From JAGVJT01 sp964513205 (GTDB taxonomy: Bacteria; Pseudomonadota; Gammaproteobacteria; Legionellales; Legionellaceae), in contig CAZELP010000008.1 in the NCBI GenBank assembly GCA_964513205.1, positions 1 to 64,000 of the forward strand: a stretch of DNA of 64,000 nt, read 5' to 3'. Under the pieces are notes generated by a model. The model had not been told where the DNA came from and did no database searches. It was given only the letters and a program-made list of their open reading frames with translations. This document shows, piece after piece, positions 56,008 to 64,000 of this stretch. Each line of letters opens with the position of its first letter. The first letter of the stretch is position 1. Both the position numbers and the translations under genes were made by a program.

Positions 56008-56784
56008 TTATTCTGCCTCAGAACACATTAATTTCAATTTATCTTTCTTTTCCGGATAATTGATCAAAACAGCCTTATAGACGCCTTTAAACACAAATAA
56101 ACTGCCCGCGGCGACCCCTATTACTCCAAATTTATTGATAAGTTGTTGAATATGTGAAAAAGAACCCGCGCCCCCTAATGCGGTAATCGGGAGCTTAACT
56201 TTACTCCTAATAGATTCGATTAAATCAAAATCATAGCCAGCCATAGTGCCATCAGCATCGATGGAATTGATCACTATCTCACCAGCGCCAAGCTCCTCTG
56301 CTCTTCGTGCAAAATCAACAGGATCAATTTTCGTTGATTTTGTTCCATTAATTATTTTGATTTCGTAGTTCTTACGCCATTGACTTTTTTTCACATCAAT
56401 CACAACAACAACACTCTGACTACCCACAATTCTTGAAGCACTTGAAATAATTTGAGGGTTCATGACGGCAGCAGAGCTAAGCGCGACCTTCTCAACACCT
56501 AATTTAATTATTTTCTCAATTTGCTCAACAGTGGAAACACCACCACCATAACACAACGGCATTCTACATTCAGATGCCAATATCTCTAGTAAAAAATAGT
56601 TAGGCTCTCTTTTTTCTGCAGAAGCATCTATATCCAATATCACTAGCTCATCAACTTCTTTTTCGTTAAATATTCTAACAGCATTGATTGGATCGCCCAC
56701 ATATTTAGGATTGGTAAACTGAACCGTTTTTACCAATCCTTTATTGTGTAGCAATAAGCAAGGTATAATTCGTGGAAACAGCAT
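56008..56784 (-). CDS. hisF: HisF-like imidazole-glycerol-phosphate-synthase subunit (O-antigen paralogue)
   Basis: 258 residues with the TIM-barrel phosphate motifs RIIPCLLLHNKGLVK, PLCYGGGVSTVEQIEK, VALSSAAVMNP and GAGSFSHIQQL. True HisF acts in histidine synthesis, but this copy lies between HisH-like and WbpG and probably channels ammonia for sugar amidation, as in P. aeruginosa O-antigen loci. It starts three bases after the hisH stop. Confidence 0.9.
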   Translation of the reverse strand: MLFPRIIPCLLLHNKGLVKTVQFTNPKYVGDPINAVRIFNEKEVDELVILDIDASAEKREPNYFLLEILASECRMPLCYGGGVSTVEQIEKIIKLGVEKVALSSAAVMNPQIISSASRIVGSQSVVVVIDVKKSQWRKNYEIKIINGTKSTKIDPVDFARRAEELGAGEIVINSIDADGTMAGYDFDLIESIRSKVKLPITALGGAGSFSHIQQLINKFGVIGVAAGSLFVFKGVYKAVLINYPEKKDKLKLMCSEAE

Positions 56785-56787
56785 TAG

Positions 56788-57402
56788 CTAAACCTCCGAA
56801 AAATTTTTCAATAACTGCACACCAACACCATGACTTTTTTCCGGATGAAACTGTACACCGTAAATATTGTTACGACGAATACTCGATGTAAATGTATTGG
56901 AATAGAGAGTTGTACTGTATGAATCTGATATATCCTCAGGCTCAAAATAGAAAGAGTGGAGAAAATAAAATCGCACTCCCTCACTAAGATTGTGAAACAA
57001 AGTGCCGTACGTGCTAGGTCTTACTGCATTCCATCCCATATGTGGTAAGAAAACCTCCTTATCATGAAAAACGCCGGTAATTTTCTTAACTTTACCAGGA
57101 ATCCATCCGAGACCATCTGAAATACCTTCCTCACTTGAAAAGCCCATCATCTGCATGCCGACACAAACACCAAGAACAGGTTTTTTCTCGACAAGGACTA
57201 AATGATTCACGATATCATACATACCGGAATTTTGAAGCAAATTCATAGCATGATCAAACGCACCGACACCAGGAAGAATGAGCCTCGAAACATTCTCAAA
57301 ATCCTTCTCATTTTTTACTAATTTACTTGAAATATTCGCTCGTTTATATATGTTACAAAACGCCTGCACATTTCCTAAGCCATAATCAATTATTCCAATC
57401 AT
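56788..57402 (-). CDS. hisH: HisH-like glutamine amidotransferase (O-antigen paralogue)
   Basis: Glutaminase giving ammonia to the HisF/WbpG pair. From the ATG at 57402 the protein has 204 residues, with catalytic Cys80 (VLGVCVGMQMMG) and the His/Glu pair in YGVQFHPEKSHG. AAGG lies ten bases before the ATG. An upstream TTG adds three residues. It starts the HisH-HisF-WbpG set and is separated by a small gap from the preceding glycosyltransferase. Confidence 0.92.
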   Translation of the reverse strand: MIGIIDYGLGNVQAFCNIYKRANISSKLVKNEKDFENVSRLILPGVGAFDHAMNLLQNSGMYDIVNHLVLVEKKPVLGVCVGMQMMGFSSEEGISDGLGWIPGKVKKITGVFHDKEVFLPHMGWNAVRPSTYGTLFHNLSEGVRFYFLHSFYFEPEDISDSYSTTLYSNTFTSSIRRNNIYGVQFHPEKSHGVGVQLLKNFSEV

Positions 57403-57476
57403 TTTTATCAAACCTTGAGCAAAGAAACGAACAATAATTTGTTACACTAGACCATTATCAAATTTTGAAAACTTAA

Positions 57477-58619
57477 CTAGCAGCCCCCTTTACCAAGGGA
57501 GCTCATGAAAAGAGACCATGTTTCTCTTGCACATCTCTCCCAAGTGTACTGTTTTGAAATCTCCTGTGCCAATGAAGCCAGGTTTTTTCTCAACTCAGGC
57601 GACTGAATAAGTATTTCTAAAGCGTTAGCAATAGAGGTTGGATTCTCTGGATCAAAATAAAGACCTCCATTTTGTAGAATTTCCGGCATAGGCCCTCTAT
57701 TAGAACAAACAATTGGAAGGCCTGAGGCCATACCCTCTAATAAAGTAATTGGCATGTTCTCGCAACTTGAAGCAAAAACAAAAATATCTGATTGAGCAAG
57801 ATAGGACGGGATTGAAGCGTGAGGGACAAACGAGATTTGTTTTACAAATTGCCTATCAGGATCAGACATCAATATTTGCCGATCTAACAATTTTTTAGCA
57901 CGCCCAGCTCCCCCTCCCACTAATAATAAAGAAGCCTCATAGCCTCGATCACGTAACTGTTTTATCGCACGGACAACCATCCATTGATGTTTATACATTG
58001 CCACATTAGAAACATAAATACAACGAATTTCTTTGTTCGTGAATTCCTCCGATTGGGTATGAACAAGATTCCGAAACTCATCCCCAATACCATGAGGGAT
58101 CACCGCGCAACCTTCAAAATTTCGTATATTTTTCAAAATCACATTTTTTGCATAATTAGTTAGAAATACAGCCACTTCTGCATTTTTAAGCGACCTCAAT
58201 TGCACGTATTTAAGTAAAACCAACCTTAATTTAGATTTTGAAAAACCATATCGGCTCATTTCACCAAATTCGAATGAAAGCATGTCTTGACTTAGTGTAA
58301 TTGAAGGAGAAAAAGAACAAACAGATCCCGCATCTGTATTAAAAAGAAGATCACACCCCAATGCTCGTGCTTGTTTAGGCAGAGAATAGTACTGCCACCA
58401 TAACTGGTGAAAAATAGATTTTTCCGTGACCTTAGGGACATGCTTTACTAACCAAGGATAGTTAGGGATGCTATCAGCAAGAGATTGGTAAACCCAAAGA
58501 TGAACCTCCTTAATACCATAATTTTGAAGCTCAGCAAATACCAAAATTCCTATTAAGTGAGCTCTCGCGCCCCCGGAGCGATTACGAGAAGCATCAATTC
58601 CAATAATTTTTCCACTCAT
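57477..58619 (-). CDS. Group 1/GT4 glycosyltransferase
   Basis: 380 residues, GT-B fold. The N-terminal part (GIDASRNRSGGARAHLIGIL) and the C-terminal UDP-sugar region with the E-x7-E motif (FVFASSCENMPITLLEGMASGLPIVCSN) are typical of the family. It probably adds one repeat-unit sugar, donor not predictable. The first gene before the HisH set. The 181 bases upstream contain a long inverted repeat (CGCTGAA 58737-58743 / TTCAGCG 58773-58779) of unknown meaning. Confidence 0.87.
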   Translation of the reverse strand: MSGKIIGIDASRNRSGGARAHLIGILVFAELQNYGIKEVHLWVYQSLADSIPNYPWLVKHVPKVTEKSIFHQLWWQYYSLPKQARALGCDLLFNTDAGSVCSFSPSITLSQDMLSFEFGEMSRYGFSKSKLRLVLLKYVQLRSLKNAEVAVFLTNYAKNVILKNIRNFEGCAVIPHGIGDEFRNLVHTQSEEFTNKEIRCIYVSNVAMYKHQWMVVRAIKQLRDRGYEASLLLVGGGAGRAKKLLDRQILMSDPDRQFVKQISFVPHASIPSYLAQSDIFVFASSCENMPITLLEGMASGLPIVCSNRGPMPEILQNGGLYFDPENPTSIANALEILIQSPELRKNLASLAQEISKQYTWERCARETWSLFMSSLGKGGC

Positions 58620-58800
58620 TCTACAAAATAAATCCTTCTATCGACGAAAAATTGAATTTTTTTAGCAGCACACGCCACTCCCCCAAAAAAGCCCTCTCAC
58701 CAAGAGATAGTGTCATTTAGTTCTATTGATGTCAACCGCTGAACAAAACCTCTCTTTTAGAAAACAGAACTATTCAGCGATTGGGAGGAGCAATCCAAAG

Positions 58801-59754
58801 CTAACCACTAGATGACAATATTTTCTTTAATTCCTTAACAATTTTTTTAGTATGAAGAATCTGAAATTCTTCAGCCAAATGATACTCTGCATCATAAAAA
58901 ACATCTCGTGAATACTGACTTCTATTTTCCAAAAGAAGAAAGTGATGTCCGTTACGCAGATGAAAGTCACGTAATTTCGCAACCAATTCCTCAGAAATCT
59001 TTTGATCATCAAAAATTGTAGGAAGACCGCCAACGACCATCACATGCTTTGTTTTAGCCCATAACTCAAAATCAGCAACTATTTTTGATTTATAAGAATT
59101 AACATTTACTGATTCCGGAGAAGGAGTCTCCCAGATTAGCGTATCACGATACGCTTTATATGCTAAAGCTTTACTTAAGTCATGCCCAGTCTCATCACCC
59201 TGCACAGTCAACGTATTTGCACCATATCTTCTTTTTTTACCCATTTTATATAAAGTCATTTCACCAAGGCTAGAGATAAAGTATTTTACGTTAAAATAAA
59301 AAATAGCATATGCCGTGCGCACAAGGCCTAAATGAGGAATATAAGAGCGATCGTACGCTAGAGCATAAGGGAGCTCTATCCCTGTAGACATACTTTCTCT
59401 AGTACCGCTAAATAATGAATATTCAAGAGGAATGTAGACAATATCTCCCGACTTTAGATATGGCTTTATTTTGTACAGCTGATAATCTAAAGAAAGATTG
59501 GCCGATATCGACATATTCACACAAGGTATATTAAGAATTTTTTCTACAACCTCACAGCGATGGCTAAATCGCCCATTACTACCTGCTAAGATAACAATTT
59601 TTCTCGAATCTATTTGTTGGAGATACCCCAATTTTTTTTGAAAATACTCACCTAAAATACCAATTGTTAACGGTTTGTGAATAAAGAACACAAACAACAT
59701 GATCCAGAAGGAACATGAAAAAACTGTAAAAAATAGAATATGTTTTAATTTCAT
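58801..59754 (-). CDS. SGNH-like partner of the MBOAT acyltransferase
   Basis: 317 residues from the ATG at 59754, one base after the MBOAT stop. An N-terminal membrane anchor (about 5-25) is followed by a periplasmic domain with ILAGSNGRFSHRCE, resembling the first SGNH block, and DIVYIPLEYSLF. C-terminal DAEYHLAEEFQ may hold the Asp-x-x-His pair. Such proteins, as DltD or AlgJ/AlgX, transfer acyl groups supplied by the MBOAT. The distant fold is inferred from context and motif. Confidence 0.7.
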   Translation of the reverse strand: MKLKHILFFTVFSCSFWIMLFVFFIHKPLTIGILGEYFQKKLGYLQQIDSRKIVILAGSNGRFSHRCEVVEKILNIPCVNMSISANLSLDYQLYKIKPYLKSGDIVYIPLEYSLFSGTRESMSTGIELPYALAYDRSYIPHLGLVRTAYAIFYFNVKYFISSLGEMTLYKMGKKRRYGANTLTVQGDETGHDLSKALAYKAYRDTLIWETPSPESVNVNSYKSKIVADFELWAKTKHVMVVGGLPTIFDDQKISEELVAKLRDFHLRNGHHFLLLENRSQYSRDVFYDAEYHLAEEFQILHTKKIVKELKKILSSSG

Positions 59755-59755
59755 A

Positions 59756-61249
59756 TCAAAATTGGAAGTAAAGAAATTCAGAAACAGCCCGGCTAAACAA
59801 AATCGACTGAATAATAAAATAAGTACCAAACATTAATGCAGCCGCACGTAAAAAATATGTCATTTCATTTGTTGCGGGGAACCAAACTAAGACACATGAT
59901 ACACAGATCATCCCTAACATTTCAACCACACCCATTGTTGTCCCAGCACCTAACAAAGGGTCAGCAGCCGTAACCGATACAAATCGCGCCATCCCCGGAA
60001 TAATACTAGCAATCTGCTCAGGTAAAATAAAACCATGCAGTCCCAGCATCCCCTGAACAATGTTAGATGCACCAGCAAAACTATCTGCACGAAATACTAC
60101 CCATGCCAATACAACAGCTAAAAATGTTACCACTGTTCCAAGCCAAGAAGTTAGAATGCTCGAATATTGTAAGAAGGTCAACTTCGTTCTAATCATTTGC
60201 CAAAAATGATTTATAATAAGATATGATCCATGCATACATCCCCATACAACAAATGTCCAATTCGCACCATGCCACAACCCTCCAAGTAACATAGTAATGA
60301 ATAAGTTTAAGTGTTTTCGAAGCATACCCTTATAAGCACCACCAAGAGGAATATAAAGATAATCACGCAAAAAACGAGACAGTGTCATATGCCATCGACG
60401 CCAAAACTCAATGATATTTTTGGATTTATATGGAGAATGGAAATTCAATGGGAGATCAATATTAAACATCTTAGCAATACCTATAGCCATATCAGAGTAA
60501 CCAGAAAAATCAAAATACAATTGAAATGTATACGATAAAGCCGCAGACCAACTCTGGAAAAAAGTTATCACAACCTGATGTTCAGCTGCCGTAAACACTG
60601 GTGTTACATACGAAGAAAGTCCATCTGCAATAATAATTTTCTTAAACAAGCCTATTAGAAAAATAGCGATTCCTAGACTTAAATTTTTAGAGTTAAAAGT
60701 ATAAACCACATTTTTTTGAAATTGAGGAATGATTTCATAATGATGAACTATTGGACCCGCAACTAATTGCGGAAAATAAACCACAAATAAACAATACTGA
60801 AGAAAAGAGTATTCTCGCGTTTTTCCTTTATAAGCATCAACCAAGTATGCAACTTGTTGAAAAGTAAAAAATGATATAGCCAAAGGAAGAACTATTTTTT
60901 CTATTCGATAGTCTGTTGAACAAGCAATATTGACATTAGAAATAAAAAAGTTAGCATATTTATAGTAGCCAAGAGCAGCCAGATTTGCTAATACACCCAT
61001 AGTTAAAATAATTTTTGGTCTTATATTACGAACTGAGCGGCTTAAAATATGTCCAACCCCAAAATTAAATAACATCGAAAAAATAATAAGTGCTAAATAA
61101 TTAAAATCCCACCAACCATAAAAAAAAAGGGACGCACTCAGAAGCCACATCATAGCAATTTTCTTGTTTTCAACTCGACCCAATAAAAAAAAAACTAAAA
61201 GAGTAACTGGTAGAAATAAGAATATAAACTCACGAGAATTAAATAACAT
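59756..61249 (-). CDS. MBOAT-family acyltransferase (AlgI/DltB type)
   Basis: 497 residues with about ten membrane helices. The family signature includes NFHSPYKSKNIIEFWRRWHM, LLGGLWHGANWTFVVWGCMHG with the invariant active-site histidine, and DLPLNFHSPY. The MBOAT channel moves an acyl group, commonly acetyl, across the inner membrane for transfer to surface sugars. It overlaps the next upstream gene by 11 bases and is followed by its SGNH-like partner. Confidence 0.93.
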   Translation of the reverse strand: MLFNSREFIFLFLPVTLLVFFLLGRVENKKIAMMWLLSASLFFYGWWDFNYLALIIFSMLFNFGVGHILSRSVRNIRPKIILTMGVLANLAALGYYKYANFFISNVNIACSTDYRIEKIVLPLAISFFTFQQVAYLVDAYKGKTREYSFLQYCLFVVYFPQLVAGPIVHHYEIIPQFQKNVVYTFNSKNLSLGIAIFLIGLFKKIIIADGLSSYVTPVFTAAEHQVVITFFQSWSAALSYTFQLYFDFSGYSDMAIGIAKMFNIDLPLNFHSPYKSKNIIEFWRRWHMTLSRFLRDYLYIPLGGAYKGMLRKHLNLFITMLLGGLWHGANWTFVVWGCMHGSYLIINHFWQMIRTKLTFLQYSSILTSWLGTVVTFLAVVLAWVVFRADSFAGASNIVQGMLGLHGFILPEQIASIIPGMARFVSVTAADPLLGAGTTMGVVEMLGMICVSCVLVWFPATNEMTYFLRAAALMFGTYFIIQSILFSRAVSEFLYFQF

Positions 61250-62477
61250 TAGACCGCCCCTTTCTAGTCAATTTAAACACAGGGTCACAATTATTTTTTC
61301 TAAAATGCCCATTGTCTAACATAATGAAGCCAAACATTAAAACCCAAATAATCGGTAAGCATACAGCGTCATGAACGTGCACAATAAAGAAATAAAACAG
61401 CAAGACAGATATATATGCAAGCTTGTTTCTGTTATACATACTTGCATTTGAAGATCCTAGCTTCGCGATTAAAATCCCAAATGCAGCTAATAACATCACT
61501 CCGCCCTCCATATACATCGATAGGAGAGCACTCTCAGTATTATAGCGTTCTGTATGAAAAATCGATGTGCTCAAAGAACCAACACCAAGACCAAATAAAG
61601 GCATGTCATTTACAGCCACGGCATTCAGCCATCGATCAACCCTCACTTCGTTAGTATCGTCTCCAATAAATAATTTGTACAGAACTCTATAAAGAGGACT
61701 CCTATCATCCAAAAGGTCAAAAAACTCAACATGATTCAGAATAAAAGCAGAAATGCACACAAGAATAATAAGAATCCATAACACATTCTTATTATTAATT
61801 TTGGTAATAAAAAAATAAATCAACATGGAGAAAACAAACGCCATACTTCCAGATAAAAGTCCCAAATATATCATCAAAAGACAGACACCCTTAGACTTCC
61901 AGTTATTTCGTGCCATAAAGCTATCGTATAAAATAACAGAAAATGCCATATATGCAGCATACACTTGAATTGATCCAAGCACACTGGCACCTCTTTGCTC
62001 ACCAATGAGATCGAAAGCCTCAAAATATGTCCCAGAATACAAGCCAAATAAGCAAGGATCAACAGATACTTGATACTGAGCTAGCACTCCCACCAGTAAA
62101 CAACAATAAGTATTAACTTTTGCTATACATAACAGGCCTTCTAATTTGAATGAGCTCATATATAGAAAAAAAAATAACTGAAAAAAAAGATATGTCATAA
62201 CCCCGACCAACACTACATTTATAGGTTGCATAAAAAATGATAATCCAGTCAGAGCAATGATGATAGATAGATATAGATAAAAATAGGCTTTGTCCTGCGT
62301 TAAAAGGTTAATTTTGTTAACGACGATCATAAAACTAAAACAGCACATCAATAACACATAAATAAACAGGTATGACTTCCAGCCCGTAAAGAAAAATATA
62401 GGCATCTGGAGTACCGCTGTTAAATAAAAAATGCCCCCCCCAAATTTGCTGAAACGCTCAATCATAAATACCCTCAA
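61239..62477 (-). CDS. Wzy/O-antigen-ligase-like polymerase membrane protein
   Basis: About 412 residues with eleven or so membrane helices and a larger periplasmic loop (about 235-300), including LLDDRSPLYRVLYKLFIGDD, the topology of Wzy polymerases and WaaL ligases. GVGSLSTSIFHTERYNTESALL resembles the H-x-x-x conserved end of the family. The precise role, polymerase or ligase, cannot be separated by sequence reading. The start may be MIERFSKFGG, four codons inside. Confidence 0.7.
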   Translation of the reverse strand: MRVFMIERFSKFGGGIFYLTAVLQMPIFFFTGWKSYLFIYVLLMCCFSFMIVVNKINLLTQDKAYFYLYLSIIIALTGLSFFMQPINVVLVGVMTYLFFQLFFFLYMSSFKLEGLLCIAKVNTYCCLLVGVLAQYQVSVDPCLFGLYSGTYFEAFDLIGEQRGASVLGSIQVYAAYMAFSVILYDSFMARNNWKSKGVCLLMIYLGLLSGSMAFVFSMLIYFFITKINNKNVLWILIILVCISAFILNHVEFFDLLDDRSPLYRVLYKLFIGDDTNEVRVDRWLNAVAVNDMPLFGLGVGSLSTSIFHTERYNTESALLSMYMEGGVMLLAAFGILIAKLGSSNASMYNRNKLAYISVLLFYFFIVHVHDAVCLPIIWVLMFGFIMLDNGHFRKNNCDPVFKLTRKGRSNVI

Positions 62478-63781
62478 ATATTAGACGAGCCTAATGCAAT
62501 TATTGCATGCTCAATTTCTTTTTTTATGGATTGGACAGACACAGATAATTGCTCTCTTATCACCTTCCGATTCTGGATTATCTCTCTAATAGCTTTATCC
62601 AAGACCATTGGGTCAACGGTCGCTATTTTAAAAACATACTGGCCACATCCCAAAAGTTCAAAGGTTCCTTCTGCCTTTGTTCCATGATACGAAATGTTTA
62701 AAGTTGGAACACATCTTGATGTTGAAAAAATAGAGGAATGTAGTCTTGTTGCGACAAATACATCCATTGTTGCGTAGGTTTCCACTAAATCAACACACTC
62801 ATAGTTACCCTCTATTAAAGTAACATTCCGCGGGTTATTTGACTCTTTGATAATTTCTCGTGCTAATCGTAAATCCTCTACTTCAGTCTCAGGATGTCTA
62901 TTGATCACCTGAGGAAATATATAAAAATGTACCTCATAATCTCTACTTAGCTCATCAAACATATTTTTAAAGACTGCAAAATAATTTTTTCTTGAGAGTT
63001 CACTTTTAAAATCAAAATCAACAATAGTAATTCCAATATTAATTTTCGAGGAGTCGGGAACAAAAATTTTTTTACCCAAAGATGAATCAAGATTAAAAGC
63101 CATATCTGGGCAAAAAGCTACTTTCTCCCGAGGAAAATGAACACCATCTTTTTTTAATAAAAACAGACTCTCCTTCTCTCGAAAATAAATTTTATCAATA
63201 TACTTGATAAAAAATCTAAAAATAGCTCTCGAAAAGCGACTTTCAAATGGACCTAATGATTGCGCTAAAACAATTGTTTTTTTTCTGAATAGCTTTGCAA
63301 TAAAGAACGGATGCATAACTCTTATTAAAGAGATATCTTCCCTCAGTGAACCATTTGAGCATAAAAAACTACCACCCTTGCTAATAACTATATCACTATC
63401 CTTTATAGCCTGAAGAGAGGCTCGCTCATTATTAGTCGCCCAAATTAATCCCCCCCATAATTTTATCGAAACATAATTTAAGAGGTTCTTCAAAGTATAC
63501 TTAAAAAGCGCAATATGCTTGCTTTTCGTATCATATCGAACAAAACCTCTTCTGGTCTTTAAAAAAAGCTGAGGAAAAAGAGAGGGATAAACAGCATCAG
63601 CATATTTTCTTAACTCTTGATGCTCATCTATAAAATAAGGATCTTCCGCGGCAAAAGTAGACTGAAGAGATATATGACAACCGATATATTGACTCCGGAG
63701 ACTCTGGATTGTTGCAATAATAATTGCAGCATCACCCTTATTAAAATCGGAGTAGCTATGAATAAGGAGAAATTGCTTCAT
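62474..63781 (-). CDS. Polysaccharide pyruvyl transferase family protein
   Basis: The family adds a pyruvyl ketal to sugars of surface polymers. From the ATG at 63781 (AAGGTG upstream) the protein has 435 residues: MKQFLLIHSYSDFNKGDAAI, KDSDIVISKGGSFLCSNGS, ALAQ-like SLGPFESRFSR and the C-terminal VATRLHSSIFSTSRCVPTLN with typical His. An upstream ATG would add 17 unusual residues. It overlaps the Wzy-like gene by four bases. Confidence 0.88.
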   Translation of the reverse strand: MKQFLLIHSYSDFNKGDAAIIIATIQSLRSQYIGCHISLQSTFAAEDPYFIDEHQELRKYADAVYPSLFPQLFLKTRRGFVRYDTKSKHIALFKYTLKNLLNYVSIKLWGGLIWATNNERASLQAIKDSDIVISKGGSFLCSNGSLREDISLIRVMHPFFIAKLFRKKTIVLAQSLGPFESRFSRAIFRFFIKYIDKIYFREKESLFLLKKDGVHFPREKVAFCPDMAFNLDSSLGKKIFVPDSSKINIGITIVDFDFKSELSRKNYFAVFKNMFDELSRDYEVHFYIFPQVINRHPETEVEDLRLAREIIKESNNPRNVTLIEGNYECVDLVETYATMDVFVATRLHSSIFSTSRCVPTLNISYHGTKAEGTFELLGCGQYVFKIATVDPMVLDKAIREIIQNRKVIREQLSVSVQSIKKEIEHAIIALGSSNI

Positions 63782-63895
63782 GTACACCTTTCCTTGTGTG
63801 ACTTTGGTTAAGTTCTTATATTTTATTTTCAAAAGGATTGCAACTAAATTAGCCCCCCAACTAAAGCTAATTTAGATATCAATATAAAAAGCTTC

Positions 63896-64000
63896 CTAAT
63901 AAAATTCATCAAAGTAAAATTTTTTCTTAAACTGACAACAATCAATGAATTTATTCATGGCTTTATCCTCTATGAGATCCTCAAATTCCCTGTACTTATA
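63896..64000 (-). CDS. C-terminal end of a gene starting beyond the window
   Basis: An open frame enters at base 64000 and ends at TAG 63898-63896, coding for 34 residues beginning YKYREFEDLIEDK and ending KFYFDEFY. The spacing and strand fit the next gene of the polysaccharide cluster. Too little is visible to name a product. Confidence 0.5.
   Translation of the reverse strand, partial: YKYREFEDLIEDKAMNKFIDCCQFKKKFYFDEFY

Overview
The window reads as chromosome of a gammaproteobacterium, most likely of the order Legionellales or a close relative. This is an inference from gene order (initiator tRNA-rimP-nusA-infB-rbfA-truB-rpsO-pnp; hda beside a CDP-alcohol phosphatidyltransferase; cbpA/cbpM; dciA beside lpxC), from moderate to low GC, and from two large lone proteins resembling host-directed effectors. 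No rRNA, phage, transposase or CRISPR array was seen.

1-30,119 is mainly housekeeping and almost all on the minus strand. It starts with the 5' part of infC (AUU start overlapping thrS), then thrS, tRNA-Val, ppa, and, on the plus strand, a HIT protein and folE. The large translation/RNA operon pnp-rpsO-truB-rbfA-infB-nusA-rimP-tRNA-fMet follows. After an LRR-like protein of unknown function and cbpM-cbpA-bPH2 come dciA/lpxC and the division and cell-wall cluster ftsZ-ftsA-ftsQ-ddl-murB-murC-ftsW-murD-mraY-murF, then murI. murG is missing between ftsW and murC.

30,131-38,608 is an accessory block. A lone Ala-Pro-repeat protein is followed by the most interesting feature, an apparent graspetide (ATP-grasp-modified RiPP) operon. 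In transcription order it holds two short precursor peptides with double-glycine leaders, a hairpin, an ATP-grasp ligase with a microviridin-type N-terminal domain, a secreted HEAT-repeat protein, an HlyD-type adaptor and a C39-peptidase ABC exporter. A divergent XRE/S24-like regulator lies across a palindrome-rich control region. The suggested flow is that ATP-grasp closes side-chain ester or amide rings on the C-terminal core, and the C39 domain then cuts after Gly-Gly during export.

38,619-43,929 returns to chromosomal genes: hda, a CDP-alcohol phosphatidyltransferase, hslO (plus), a LOG-family gene broken by an in-frame TGA, a DUF1704/MATCAP-like metallopeptidase, a small BamC-position lipoprotein and dapA.

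44,096-64,000 starts with a 46-residue lipoprotein (plus) and continues as a long minus-strand surface-polysaccharide cluster that runs off the window. It encodes a pyruvyl transferase, a Wzy/ligase-like membrane protein, an MBOAT acyltransferase with an SGNH-like partner, glycosyltransferases, a HisH/HisF/WbpG amidotransferase set, a class II glutamine amidotransferase (AsnB type), a UDP-sugar epimerase, a two-domain oxidoreductase, a heparinase-like protein, an initiating sugar-phosphate transferase and a DegT aminotransferase. The product is probably an O-antigen or capsule carrying N-acetimidoyl-type and acylated or pyruvylated sugars.
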